Source: Micromonospora pallida
GTDB lineage: Bacteria > Actinomycetota > Actinomycetes > Mycobacteriales > Micromonosporaceae
Direction: 5' to 3'
NCBI RefSeq assembly: GCF_900090325.1
Contig: NZ_FMHW01000002.1
Span: 4,837,001 to 4,901,000, forward strand
DNA length: 64,000 bases
Positions 44,595-53,263 of this stretch are shown in pieces. The translations under genes and the position numbers were made by a program. The notes below the pieces were generated by a model. That model ran no database searches. It saw only the letters and a list, made by a program, of their open reading frames with translations, and was not told the DNA's origin. The stretch's first letter is position 1, and every line of letters begins with the position of its first letter.

Positions 44595-45812
44595 ATGTGG
44601 ACGGTGGGCAGGGCGGTGAAGCGGGCGTACAAGTACCGCTTCTACCCGACCCCCGAGCAGGCCAGCCTGCTGAACCGGACATTCGGGTGTGTCCGCAAGG
44701 TCTACAACCTGGCCCTGGCCGCCCGCACCGAGGCGTGGCAGCAGCGGCGGGAACGCATCACCTACAACGCCACCAGCGGGATGCTCACCGCCTGGAAGAA
44801 GACCGAGAAGTTCGCGTTCCTCAACGAGGTGTCGTCGGTGCCGTTGCAACAGACCCTGCGGCACCTGCAGGGCGGTTTCGTCGCGTTCTGGGACAAGCGG
44901 GCCCGCTATCCGCGTTTCAAGTCCAAGCGTGGGTCGCGGGCGTCGGCGGAGTTCACCTCCAGCGCGTTCCGCTACCGCGACCACCGGCTCACCCTCGCGA
45001 AAATGGCCGAGCCGTTGGACATCGTCTGGTCCCGGCCACTGCCCGACGGTGCGACCCCATCCACCGTGACCGTGTCCCGCGACAGCGCCGGGCGGTGGTT
45101 CGTGTCCCTGCTCTGCATCGACACCATCACCCCCGCACCCGCCACCAACACGGCGGTCGGTATCGACGCCGGCCTGGACTCCCTGATCACCCTGTCCACG
45201 GGGCAGAAGATCACCAACCCCCGCCACGAACGCGCCGACCGCACCCGCCTCGCCCGCGCCCAACGGGAACTGGCCCGCAAGGAGAAGGACTCGGCAAACC
45301 AGGCCAAGGCCCGACTCACGGTCGCCCGCATCCATGCCCGCATCGCCGACCGGCGACGCGACCACCTGCACAAGCTGACCACTCGACTCGTGCGCGACAC
45401 CCAAACGCTCGTGATCGAGGACCTCACCGTCCGCAACATGCTCAAAAACCACCGCCTGGCGCGCGCCATCTCCGACGCGTCCTGGCGACAGTTCCGCGAA
45501 CTCCTGACGTACAAGTGCGCCTGGTACGGCCGGGACCTGGTCGTGATCAACCGTTGGTACCCCTCGTCGAAGACCTGCTCCGCGTGCGGAGCCGTCGCGG
45601 AGACCATGCCGCTGAGCGTGCGGACGTGGACGTGCCGCTGCGGCACGACCCACGACCGGGACGTGAACGCGGCACGTAACATCCTGGCCGCCGGGCTGGC
45701 GGTGACGGCCTGTGGAGCCGATGTAAGACCTCAACGGGACACCTCCCGGACGGGGCAGTCGGCAGTGAAGCAGGAAACCCCGAGGGCGACCAAGGGAATC
45801 CCCCGCCTTTAG
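44595..45812 (+). CDS. tnpB: TnpB RNA-guided nuclease of IS1341-type element
   Basis: 405 residues from ATG 44595 (a GTG at 44605 is also possible, seven bases after TAGCAT). N-terminal helix-turn-helix-like RAYKYRFYPTPEQASLLNRT, then the RuvC-like nuclease: VGIDAGLDSL (first Asp), LVIEDLTVRNML (Glu), HDRDVNAARNI (last Asp). The zinc ribbon CSACG...CRCGTTH lies between the last two. All catalytic residues are present, so it is probably active. TnpB proteins cut DNA next to a transposon-adjacent motif guided by an omega RNA made from the element's 3' end and help retain the element. Confidence 0.93.
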   Translation: MWTVGRAVKRAYKYRFYPTPEQASLLNRTFGCVRKVYNLALAARTEAWQQRRERITYNATSGMLTAWKKTEKFAFLNEVSSVPLQQTLRHLQGGFVAFWDKRARYPRFKSKRGSRASAEFTSSAFRYRDHRLTLAKMAEPLDIVWSRPLPDGATPSTVTVSRDSAGRWFVSLLCIDTITPAPATNTAVGIDAGLDSLITLSTGQKITNPRHERADRTRLARAQRELARKEKDSANQAKARLTVARIHARIADRRRDHLHKLTTRLVRDTQTLVIEDLTVRNMLKNHRLARAISDASWRQFRELLTYKCAWYGRDLVVINRWYPSSKTCSACGAVAETMPLSVRTWTCRCGTTHDRDVNAARNILAAGLAVTACGADVRPQRDTSRTGQSAVKQETPRATKGIPRL

Positions 45813-45830
45813 GCGGGGGAGGATGTCAAG
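45700..45830 (+). ncRNA. Candidate omega RNA of TnpB
   Basis: By analogy with known TnpB elements the guide scaffold overlaps the end of tnpB and stops at the right end. Here this is the stretch ending in the hairpin at 45799-45820 and GGATGTCAAG. The flanking bases from 45831 would be the current guide. Boundaries are approximate. Confidence 0.5.
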
Positions 45831-45852
45831 ACAGAGACGGTACGGTACGCGG

Positions 45853-46500
45853 ATGCGACATCTCTGGAGCTTCCTCGCCGGTCTGGTGGTGGCCCCCGTC
45901 ACGTGGGTGCTGGTCGCCCTCGGCCAGGACGGGTCGGGCCGGACCATCGACCGCTGGGTGGAGTTGGGCACGTTCAATTCGGCCAACCTGATCGAGCCGG
46001 CGGTGTACCTCGCGGTCGCCGGTCTCCTGCTCGGGCTGGTCGGCACGCTTCGCATCTCACCACTCGGCCCGCTGGTGGCCGGGTTGCTGCTGGTCGCCAC
46101 GTACGCCGGCATGATCGTCGCCCCGTTCGACCTGCGCGACCGGGTGCCGGACGACGTGAAGGTGTTCGGTGACCCGGTGCCGCTGCTGCTTCCGGTCCGC
46201 AACGGCACGCTCTTCCTGATCGGCGTGGCCCTGCTGATGGCCGTGTTCAGCGGACAGCGCTGGCGGCGCTGGCCGAGGCCGGTCCCCCCAGTGGCGACCG
46301 AACCGGCGCCGGAGGAGCCGACCTTCGCGTTGACCGATTTCGGGTCACCGGTCGGTGCGGACGACCGGGACACCGCCCCGCCCAGCCTCGGCTACCCGGA
46401 CGAAACGCCGACCGAGCCGCTGCCTCGGCGTACCGCTGGGGCGTCCCCGTGGTCGCAGCCGCCGGGTACGACGGCGGGCCAGCGGAACGACGCGGACTGA
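45853..46500 (+). CDS. Four-helix membrane protein of unknown function
   Basis: 215 residues. Four hydrophobic segments (about 5-24, 48-66, 70-92, 115-136) with a loop FDLRDRVPDDVKVFGDPVPLL, then a Pro/Thr/Ala-rich cytosolic tail of about 75 residues. ATG 45853 lies six bases after TACGGT, a leaderless -10 box, so an earlier in-frame ATG at 45823 inside the IS end is rejected. The IS right end replaces its -35 region. No family recognised. Confidence 0.75.
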   Translation: MRHLWSFLAGLVVAPVTWVLVALGQDGSGRTIDRWVELGTFNSANLIEPAVYLAVAGLLLGLVGTLRISPLGPLVAGLLLVATYAGMIVAPFDLRDRVPDDVKVFGDPVPLLLPVRNGTLFLIGVALLMAVFSGQRWRRWPRPVPPVATEPAPEEPTFALTDFGSPVGADDRDTAPPSLGYPDETPTEPLPRRTAGASPWSQPPGTTAGQRNDAD

Positions 46501-46515
46501 ACCGTATTCGCCTGA

Positions 46516-46551
46516 CCGTCCCCGGTGGACCCATGGGTGCGCCGGGGACGG
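46516..46551 (+). terminator. Terminator hairpin after the membrane protein gene
   Basis: Perfect 10-base arms CCGTCCCCGG/CCGGGGACGG with a 16-base loop, 16 bases after the stop; separates this gene from the accessory cluster that begins at 46657. Confidence 0.65.
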
Positions 46552-46656
46552 CGACCCGGTTCACCTGGGACGCGGCTTGCGCGATGAACACCCGGTCCGA
46601 TCTCCGGCCGGGCGGGCGGTACCCGGGATCGCCGACATTCACTACAGTCAGCCGCT

Positions 46657-47598
46657 ATGCGGGTGCCATCCGTCATCGGTCGGCGAGTGGGGCCGCCGGG
46701 GAGTTCGTCCCGGCGAGCCGCCGCCGTGGCGCTGGCTGTCGTCCTCGTCGTCGTGGCGGTGGTCGGCGCTGAGGCGTACCGGCGGCACCGTGCAGGCACG
46801 GTCGACGAGGCGGCCACCGTCTGGTGCCTGGCCGCCGACCGGCGGCCCGCCCTGGTCCAGGCCGCCCGCGCCCTCGGCGTGCTCCGTCCGGAGTCGACCG
46901 CCGAACGGCTGAGCTGGCCGGGCGGAACCGGCGACACCGGCAGGAGCGGCGACCAGGGCGGGAACGGTAACGAGGGCGGGACCGGCAACCCGGGCGGGAC
47001 CGGCGACGCGGAGCGGTGGCGTGGCGCGCGGCCGGCGGACTTCGCCCGGACCTGCCGGGCCCTGATCGGCGCCGAGCAGCGGGTGTCGTCGGGCGGTGGT
47101 TCGTCCCCCTGGTCCGGCTTCACCCCCTCGCTGGTCCTCGCGGTGGTCAGCGCCGTGCTGGCCGCCTGGCTCAGCCGCCGGCTGGCCACGGCGGGCACCC
47201 GGCGGGTCGAGGCCGAGGAACTGCGCTCGGCGGCCCGTTCCTACCGGCTGGCGGTCGAACGGCTGTTGCGTGACCTGGAGCAGCAGCGCCCGGGGATCGC
47301 CCCGGACGACGGCGAGGTGCAGGACCGGCGGCTGGAGCTGGCGACCCGGCTCAACGCGGTCGCGGCGGCGTACCGTCGGTGGTCGCTGCCGCGCTCGCTG
47401 AGCGAGACGCTCGACCGGGAGCCGCTCGGCGCGGGCATGACGGCGCGGTGGAACGACCGCCTCCCGCAGCAGCGGCCCACGCTGGCCGCCGAGACACGGG
47501 TGGCGCTGGGCCGACTGGAGGCGGAGGTGGCGCAGGTGGCAGGGACGGTGGCGGAGCCGGGCCTGTTCCGGACGCGGACGTCGGCGGGTCCCCGGTGA
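46657..47598 (+). CDS. Membrane protein, first gene of ATPase operon
   Basis: 313 residues. Two hydrophobic segments: one near the N-terminus (AAAVALAVVLVVVAVVGAEAY, about 21-41) and one in the middle (PSLVLAVVSAVLAAWLSRR, about 160-178). Between them lies a Gly/Thr/Asn-rich repeat (GGTGDTGRSGDQGGNGN) and a region with two Cys, probably extracytoplasmic. The C-terminal 135 residues are helical and charged (YRLAVERLLRDLEQQRPG), facing the cytosol. ATG 46657 follows TACAGT by eight bases. GTGA overlap with the next gene shows coupling. Unknown family; likely membrane anchor of the two following ATPases. Confidence 0.7.
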   Translation: MRVPSVIGRRVGPPGSSSRRAAAVALAVVLVVVAVVGAEAYRRHRAGTVDEAATVWCLAADRRPALVQAARALGVLRPESTAERLSWPGGTGDTGRSGDQGGNGNEGGTGNPGGTGDAERWRGARPADFARTCRALIGAEQRVSSGGGSSPWSGFTPSLVLAVVSAVLAAWLSRRLATAGTRRVEAEELRSAARSYRLAVERLLRDLEQQRPGIAPDDGEVQDRRLELATRLNAVAAAYRRWSLPRSLSETLDREPLGAGMTARWNDRLPQQRPTLAAETRVALGRLEAEVAQVAGTVAEPGLFRTRTSAGPR

Positions 47599-48542
47599 GC
47601 GACGTGATCAGCGCCGCCGAGGAGCCGGCCGAGAAGGCACCGAACAATCCGTTCGCGGTACCCGGGCTGATGCGCCACACGGACCCGCTCAACCCGGTCC
47701 GCAACCACGGGCACCTCTCGCTCTACGTGCCGGTGGACAACACCGAGACCGCCTTCCAGGACTGCCAGGAGGAGTTCCGGGACGCGTCCTACCTGCGCGA
47801 GATCGGCCGGGTGGTGGTGGTCACCGGGGAGCAGGGCTGCGGCAAGACCGCCCTGATCAACCGCTGCGCCTACTGGCTGCGGGAGCAACTGCCCGTCGTC
47901 GGCCTGCGCGGCGAGATCGTCGACGTGACCCGGCAGGCGCGGGTGAACGAGTCGATGGCCGACCGGCGGGCCAAGGTCTGCAAGGCGGTGGTCGACACCG
48001 TGTACCAGCGGCGACTGCTCGTCTCGGATCTGGTCCACCAGATGCGTGAGCAGCCCGACGACGCGTACTTCAACCTGGCCGGCTGCCTGCCGCCGGAGCT
48101 GGTGCTGCTCGTGCTGCTGCCGCCCTCGGCGGACCTGACCGAGGAGCTGGTCAGCTACGCCACCGACGCCCGGCAGCGGATCGTGTTCTTCGCCGAGACC
48201 TCGTACGACCTGTCGGACGAGCGCCGCCAGCGGCTCGACCAGGCCGGACACGCCCCGCCCGTGTACCTGGAGGTGGGCCGGCTGGGGAGGCACGACGCGA
48301 ACCGCTTCGCCGCGCGGCGGCTGCGCGACGTGCCCGAGGGGACGCTCCCCCGGGTCGCCCCGGAGGCCCTGGACGACTACACGACCTTCCGTCGGCATGT
48401 GTCCATCGGCGAGGTTCAACGGTTACTCTACGGCATGTACGAGAAACTCCGCGTACAAGCTGACCGGCCGGATGAGGTGACCTTTCAGCACATCAGTCAA
48501 TACTTCATGAGTATCGCCAGCCCGACGGAGAATCCGCGCTGA
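47595..48542 (+). CDS. P-loop NTPase of unknown family
   Basis: 315 residues from GTG 47595, overlapping the preceding stop by four bases. Walker A VTGEQGCGKTALI with Lys84. After it: DVTRQARVNESMADRR, then LVLLVLLPPSADLTEELVSYA (Walker-B-like strand) and RIVFFAETSYDLSDERRQRL. Resembles the AAA/STAND group of signalling or defence ATPases but without a nameable domain. Its last base overlaps the ATG of the larger AAA ATPase gene. A two-ATPase pair behind a membrane protein suggests one complex. Confidence 0.75.
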   Translation: MSDVISAAEEPAEKAPNNPFAVPGLMRHTDPLNPVRNHGHLSLYVPVDNTETAFQDCQEEFRDASYLREIGRVVVVTGEQGCGKTALINRCAYWLREQLPVVGLRGEIVDVTRQARVNESMADRRAKVCKAVVDTVYQRRLLVSDLVHQMREQPDDAYFNLAGCLPPELVLLVLLPPSADLTEELVSYATDARQRIVFFAETSYDLSDERRQRLDQAGHAPPVYLEVGRLGRHDANRFAARRLRDVPEGTLPRVAPEALDDYTTFRRHVSIGEVQRLLYGMYEKLRVQADRPDEVTFQHISQYFMSIASPTENPR

Positions 48543-50821
48543 TGGACGCCTTCGACCACCTGGACCTGAGCGGTGAGGTGAATCCTTATCCGTCGAGCGC
48601 CGTCGCCCAGATCGCGGACGCCGGGTCGACCTCGGTCACCATTCCGACAGTCGCCGTCCGACGGGCCGTCAACGCCATGGACGGCTACCTCTCCGCCGTC
48701 CGGGCCCGTCCGGAGACGTCGGCGGGGCAGGTACTGGCGATCGTCGGCGACTACGGCACCGGCAAGACCCACCTCGCCTCGCACCTGATCCGGCACGCCG
48801 CCACCAGCCTGGGCGGCGCGGTGCAGTCGGTGCACCTGAACGCCCCGCCGGACACCTTCGTCTCGCTCTACCGGGCCTTCGCCGACAAGCTGGCCGAACG
48901 GCGGGAACTGGTCCACGAGCGGGTGCGCGGCCTGTACGCCGAGATCCTCGCCGACGAGCTACGCGCCTCGGCCGCCACCGCGCCGGTGGCCGAGCAGCTT
49001 CGCGCCGGAACGATCGACCCGGTCGCGCTGGTGGAGATGTTCGGGCTGATGGAGAGCGCCTTCCTGCGACAACTGCGGGAGCGGCTCCGGGAGGTCACCG
49101 ACAACGCCGAGTTCAGCCAGGCGCTCACCCTGCTGCTGCGGGGTGGTTTCGAGGACGCGGTCTGGGAGTGGCTCGGCGGGACGGCCCCGTCCGACGTGCT
49201 CCGCGAGCGGGGCATCACCGAGGCGATCACCAGCAGCGAGAGCACGGCGCTCCAGGCGATGGGGGTCTTCGCGCTGCTGATCGGGCACGGCGAGCACCCG
49301 TTCGTGGTGGTGATCGACGAGCTGGACCAGTTGCTCACCGCCGCCGGCCGGCGCGCCGACGAGGCCATCGACGCGTTCAAGGAGATGCTGCGGGTCTTCG
49401 CCGCCTCCAACACCTTCCTGGTCCTGGCCGGGCTGCCCGACCTGCTCAGCTCTCTGCGGCGGGACGTCCGCGACCGGATCACCGAACACATCACGATGTC
49501 CGCGCTGACCGCCGCCGAGGTGCAGGCCTACGTCCGGACCCGGCAGGGCGGCCGACTCGAGCCGTTCACCGAGCAGACGATCGAGCAGATCGTCGACCTG
49601 ACCAACGGGGTGCCGCGTCAGGTGATCTCGCTCTGCCACCGGCTCTGGCGGCGCGCCCACGACCAGCGGGCGCTGGTCACTCCGCCGATGGTGCGGCAGA
49701 CCGCGCGGGAGATCTACGACGCCGGCACCGCGTTGAACGTCCGGGCCGAAATCCGTCAGGTCCTGGTCGGCGCCGGCTACGACACCTACGTGCCCGACCA
49801 CTTCCTGGACAGCGGCACGGACAGTCGCGTCGACTACTGGGTGCCGATCGGGCCGAACGACGTGGGCTGCGCGATCCTGCTCTCCGAGCCGCTGCTCGAC
49901 GAGTCCGACATCGTCACCGTCGAACGCCGGTGCCGGTCCATTCGCGCGCACCGCGACTGCGAGCTGCTGCTGGTCGCGTCGGAGCCGCCACCGGCCCGGT
50001 TCCGTCAGCGGCTGCGGGAGGCGGTCGGCCGGGAGCCGCTGACCTACCACCCCCGGTCCTTCGCCGACCAGTTCGCCCTCGAGTTCAAGGCGATGGCGGC
50101 CCGGATGGAGGAGCGGTACCCGCAGGAGGGGCCGCTCGCCGCTGTCGCGCCGCACCTCACCCGCCTCGACCGGCGGCAGTCGGCCACCCAGCACCTGCTG
50201 ACCGTGCTGACCGGCTCGCTGGAGGAGCTGCGCGGCCGTAACGACCAGCAGCTCGCCGCGATCTACCGGGAGCTGCACGAGATCCAGCGTGGGCTCGCCA
50301 CCGCCGGTGACGAGCGGCGCGGGCACATCGCGGTCGTCGCCACCCTGCCTCCGCCGGTGGTCACCCTCTTCGACGGCGCCTTCTCCGCGGTGGACCTGCT
50401 CACCCCGGCCCGGGAGCTGCTGCGCCGGGCGTTCCAGGAGGACGAGGGCGGACGCGGGGCCAGGCAGGCGGTACGGGCCCGGATGCGCACCTCGGAGATC
50501 CACGCCGCCACCGGGGTCACCGCCCTGCTCACCTCGCTGATCGAGGCGTTCGGGCACGCCGTGGTCGAGTGGTACCGGTCGGTCGACCAGCCGCCGGGAA
50601 GCGGACTGACCGCGCGCCACCGGGAACGACTCGACACGATCTGCCGGATCTTCGACGTGGTCTACGAGTACCTCCCCCTCTACCAGCTGCGGAGCCTGCG
50701 GGGGCTGGTCGGCTACCCGGTGCCCGGCCGGCAGCAGCAGGAGGCGGAGGACATCCTCGGCGACTTCAGCTCCCAGGTCCGGCAGGCGCTGCTGGCCGCG
50801 CTCACCCCCGTCGAGGGCTGA
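48542..50821 (+). CDS. AAA+ (ORC/Cdc6-like) ATPase, large
   Basis: 759 residues. AAA domain at about 60-390: Walker A IVGDYGTGKTHL with Lys75, Walker B FVVVIDELDQL with Asp259-Glu260, sensor-like LVLAGLPDLLSSL, then a winged-helix-like ITMSALTAAEVQAYV region. The middle (about 405-510, DTYVPDHFLDSGTDSRVDYWVP) resembles a restriction-like or TIR-sized alpha/beta domain without a clear active site. The C-terminal 250 residues are helical. No membrane helices. Its 3' end overlaps the antiporter gene on the other strand by 20 bases. Confidence 0.75.
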   Translation: MDAFDHLDLSGEVNPYPSSAVAQIADAGSTSVTIPTVAVRRAVNAMDGYLSAVRARPETSAGQVLAIVGDYGTGKTHLASHLIRHAATSLGGAVQSVHLNAPPDTFVSLYRAFADKLAERRELVHERVRGLYAEILADELRASAATAPVAEQLRAGTIDPVALVEMFGLMESAFLRQLRERLREVTDNAEFSQALTLLLRGGFEDAVWEWLGGTAPSDVLRERGITEAITSSESTALQAMGVFALLIGHGEHPFVVVIDELDQLLTAAGRRADEAIDAFKEMLRVFAASNTFLVLAGLPDLLSSLRRDVRDRITEHITMSALTAAEVQAYVRTRQGGRLEPFTEQTIEQIVDLTNGVPRQVISLCHRLWRRAHDQRALVTPPMVRQTAREIYDAGTALNVRAEIRQVLVGAGYDTYVPDHFLDSGTDSRVDYWVPIGPNDVGCAILLSEPLLDESDIVTVERRCRSIRAHRDCELLLVASEPPPARFRQRLREAVGREPLTYHPRSFADQFALEFKAMAARMEERYPQEGPLAAVAPHLTRLDRRQSATQHLLTVLTGSLEELRGRNDQQLAAIYRELHEIQRGLATAGDERRGHIAVVATLPPPVVTLFDGAFSAVDLLTPARELLRRAFQEDEGGRGARQAVRARMRTSEIHAATGVTALLTSLIEAFGHAVVEWYRSVDQPPGSGLTARHRERLDTICRIFDVVYEYLPLYQLRSLRGLVGYPVPGRQQQEAEDILGDFSSQVRQALLAALTPVEG

Positions 50822-52028
50822 GCGGCGGCACGTCGGGGCCCGGCCGCCGGTACGCCTCGCGCACCCCGTTGGTGAGGGCGTGCAGCACGTTGACGGTGAG
50901 GATGGCCGGGGCGACCACCGCCACCGTGCCGACGAACTGCCGCTCCAGCACCAACGCGAGGATGATCGCGGTGATCCCGTTCTGTTGGCCGAGCAGCACG
51001 TCGACCCGGTCGGAGCGGGGCAGCCGCCGGCCGACCAGCAGCGCCACCACGACGTGCGCGCCGACCGCTGCGAGGCCCAGCACCGCACCGGCCAGCGGGC
51101 TGATCCCGCCGACCAGCACCAGCCCGAGCGCGAAGCTGGCGGCCAGGAACGCCACCTGGGTGAGCCGGTCCAGCACGGCCCCGAGCGGCGGCCGGTAGAA
51201 CAGCCCGGCCACGGCGAGCGCCAGCATGAGGAACTGCCAGACCGCGAAGGCGGCCAGCCCGGCGAGCGCCACGAGTTGGAGGGCGGTCACCAGCCGGCCG
51301 GGCCGGACCCACCGGCGCAGCCGCTCGGTGCCCCACCAGACGAGCGCCGCCACCGCCGCCAGGGCCAGGTTCTGGACGAGGGAGAGCCCGAACGACTCGA
51401 ACCCGGTGTGCGGGGGTGCGGTGGCCGCCGCCGGATCGGCGGGCACCAGCGGCCAGACCCAGGCGGCGGCGTACACGGTCAGCAGGACGGTGATCGGGTC
51501 GTCGAACGACGCCCACGCGGAGAGGATCGTCTTGGCCTGCGCGGACATCCGGGACTGTAACCGCGCGGCGGCGAAGGACACCGGGTCGATCTGGGCGACC
51601 GCGACCCCGAGCACGAGGTAGGCCGGCTCCCGGAAGGCCAGGTACATCACCGCCGAGATCAGCGCGGCCTTGACCACCACGCCGCCGGTGATGGCGAAGA
51701 CGACCAGGCGGGCGTTGCGACGGGCGGCCCGCAGGTCGATGCCGTACGTGCTCGCGTAGAGGCCCACGGCGAGCAGCGTCCCGGCCAGCGTGAGGTAGGC
51801 GTCCGAGCGGTACGTCCCGACCCAGTCACGGTTCTCGGCGAGCAGCCAGCCGAGCGCCGCCACCAGCACGAACGTGCCGGTACGCGTCAGCGACGGCAGC
51901 ACCGCCTCGCGTACCCCGGTCCGCCGTCCGGTCCGGTCGACGGCGGACCGGGACGGCCGCCACCGACGCCCAGCGGGCCGCTGCGCGCCCCGGGCCGGCC
52001 GGGACGGCCGCAGCGGCACCCGCGTCAT
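50802..52028 (-). CDS. CPA-type cation/proton antiporter
   Basis: 408 residues. After a basic N-terminus of about 45 residues come roughly eleven transmembrane helices. Conserved CPA antiporter features: GVAVAQIDPVSFAAARL (about 140-157) and WASFDDPITVLLTVYA (about 172-187), supplying the ion-binding acidic residues, and GLVLVGGISPLAGAVLGL. Exchanges Na+ or K+ for H+ across the membrane. ATGA overlap with the preceding roadblock-like gene, so it is the last gene of a four-gene minus-strand operon; linkage of an antiporter to FxsT-like genes suggests ion flux as effector or readout. Confidence 0.88.
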   Translation of the reverse strand: MTRVPLRPSRPARGAQRPAGRRWRPSRSAVDRTGRRTGVREAVLPSLTRTGTFVLVAALGWLLAENRDWVGTYRSDAYLTLAGTLLAVGLYASTYGIDLRAARRNARLVVFAITGGVVVKAALISAVMYLAFREPAYLVLGVAVAQIDPVSFAAARLQSRMSAQAKTILSAWASFDDPITVLLTVYAAAWVWPLVPADPAAATAPPHTGFESFGLSLVQNLALAAVAALVWWGTERLRRWVRPGRLVTALQLVALAGLAAFAVWQFLMLALAVAGLFYRPPLGAVLDRLTQVAFLAASFALGLVLVGGISPLAGAVLGLAAVGAHVVVALLVGRRLPRSDRVDVLLGQQNGITAIILALVLERQFVGTVAVVAPAILTVNVLHALTNGVREAYRRPGPDVPPLSPRRG

Positions 52029-53263
52029 TCGCCGAGCCGGCGGGCGAGCAGCGCCGCCCTGTCGTCGGCCGCCCAGACCAGGTGCTGGTCCAGGGTGACC
52101 GCGAGCAGGTAGCGGTCCAGCCCGACCGGGTAGCAGAACAGCGCGCCCTGCTCGACGTCGAGCACGAGCCGGCGGACCCGGGAGCCGAGGGCCAGGTGGG
52201 TGGCCCGGACCAGGGTGCGCAGGTGGACGTCGATCCGCTGCCCGAGCAGGCCGTAGAAGTGCCGGCGCCGGTGCGGGGTGATGTCGTCGAAGAAGCGGTC
52301 CAGCCGGGGGTCGTCCAGGATGTCCTCGGCGGTCTCGATCCGCCCGGCCCGACAGACAGCGACGTAGTGCAGGTCGTCGACGCCGAGGTGTCGGCGGCAG
52401 ATCGCGGCCGCCGACTGCGTCGTGGTCCGCCCCGCGCCGGACACCGACCCTGGGGCCGGCCGGGGTTTCGGCGGCGGGGCGACGACGGCCGGCGGCCCGG
52501 TGTCCGGCGGGGACTGCGTGGGGCCGGAGTCGTCCGGGGTCAGCGGCGTCACGGACGAGCCGGACGGTGGGCGGACGTCCCGCATACCGGAGCTGAGCGT
52601 CGGCTCTGTCAGCCCGAGCCAGCCCCCGTAGTCGGTGGGCTGCTGGCTGACCGCCTCGCGCAGCCGGTTGGCCAGCCCGGCCAGCTCGATGTCGGCGGCC
52701 CGGACCGCCGGGTCGTCGGGCGGCAACTGACCGGGGGCGCCGCTGGACCAGGCCAGCGCCACCAGGAACTGTTCCCGCAGCACGGAGAGGCTGAACAGCG
52801 CGCCCCGCTCGGTGTGCAGCAGCAGTCGGACGAGGTCGCCGCTGCACGCCGGGCGGAGCTGGTCGTCCAGGTCGGCCATCACGTGCACCACGTCCCGGCC
52901 GATGAGCTGCCGTTCGTCGGTGGTCAGGCCGAGCGGACCGTGCGGGCCGTGCGGCTCCCCCGCGTCGAGGGCGAAGTCACAGGTGCCGGTGCGGTAGCGG
53001 GCCAGGTGGGAGATGCTGCCCACCTCGTCCATCAGCTCCTCGCACAGCGCCAGGGCCGGCGGCCGGCGGCCGTCGAGGTGGGTGCCGAGCGTGACGTCGA
53101 CCCGGCGGCGGGGCCCGCCGTCAGCCGACGGGGTGGCCGCCCCGGTCGAACCGCCAGCCGGCCCGGTCGGCTCGCCGGCCGGCGGGATGACTGGCCCGGT
53201 CGGCTCGCCCGCCGGCGGGGTGGCTCCGGTGGCCGTCGCGTCGGCCGGCGTCTGTCCGCTCAC
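52025..53263 (-). CDS. Protein with two roadblock/LC7-like modules
   Basis: 412 residues. The N-terminal 50 residues carry Pro/Gly repeats (PPAGEPTGP twice). Two similar modules follow: LVRLLLHTERGALFSLSVLREQFLVALAW (about 145-175) and VRRLVLDVEQGALFCYPVGLDRYLLAVTL (about 360-388). Each has the strand-turn-strand look of roadblock/LC7 domains, which regulate small GTPases. A Pro-rich linker (about 225-280) separates them. The assignment is mine from pattern and internal repetition. GTGA overlap with fxsT-like gene upstream and ATGA with the antiporter downstream show tight coupling. Confidence 0.6.
   Translation of the reverse strand: MSGQTPADATATGATPPAGEPTGPVIPPAGEPTGPAGGSTGAATPSADGGPRRRVDVTLGTHLDGRRPPALALCEELMDEVGSISHLARYRTGTCDFALDAGEPHGPHGPLGLTTDERQLIGRDVVHVMADLDDQLRPACSGDLVRLLLHTERGALFSLSVLREQFLVALAWSSGAPGQLPPDDPAVRAADIELAGLANRLREAVSQQPTDYGGWLGLTEPTLSSGMRDVRPPSGSSVTPLTPDDSGPTQSPPDTGPPAVVAPPPKPRPAPGSVSGAGRTTTQSAAAICRRHLGVDDLHYVAVCRAGRIETAEDILDDPRLDRFFDDITPHRRRHFYGLLGQRIDVHLRTLVRATHLALGSRVRRLVLDVEQGALFCYPVGLDRYLLAVTLDQHLVWAADDRAALLARRLGE

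Larger units (their letters stand above)
44475..45830 (+). mobile_element. IS200/IS605-family element (IS1341-type, tnpB only)
   Basis: Contains tnpB without a tnpA transposase. The right end is the hairpin TCCCCCGCC-TTTA-GGCGGGGGA (45799-45820) followed by GGATGTCAAG, the usual right-end form. The left end is not certain; a segment at about 44475-44503 (CCGGCCTTCAGATGGGGGAGGA) resembles the right end and may mark it. The right end sits 10 bases before the -10 box of the next gene. Non-autonomous without TnpA in trans. Confidence 0.75.

Noticed and set aside
45799..45820. Hairpin read as an ordinary rho-independent terminator
   Set aside because: Its sequence and position after tnpB, followed by GGATGTCAAG, match an IS200/IS605 right end; any terminator role is secondary.
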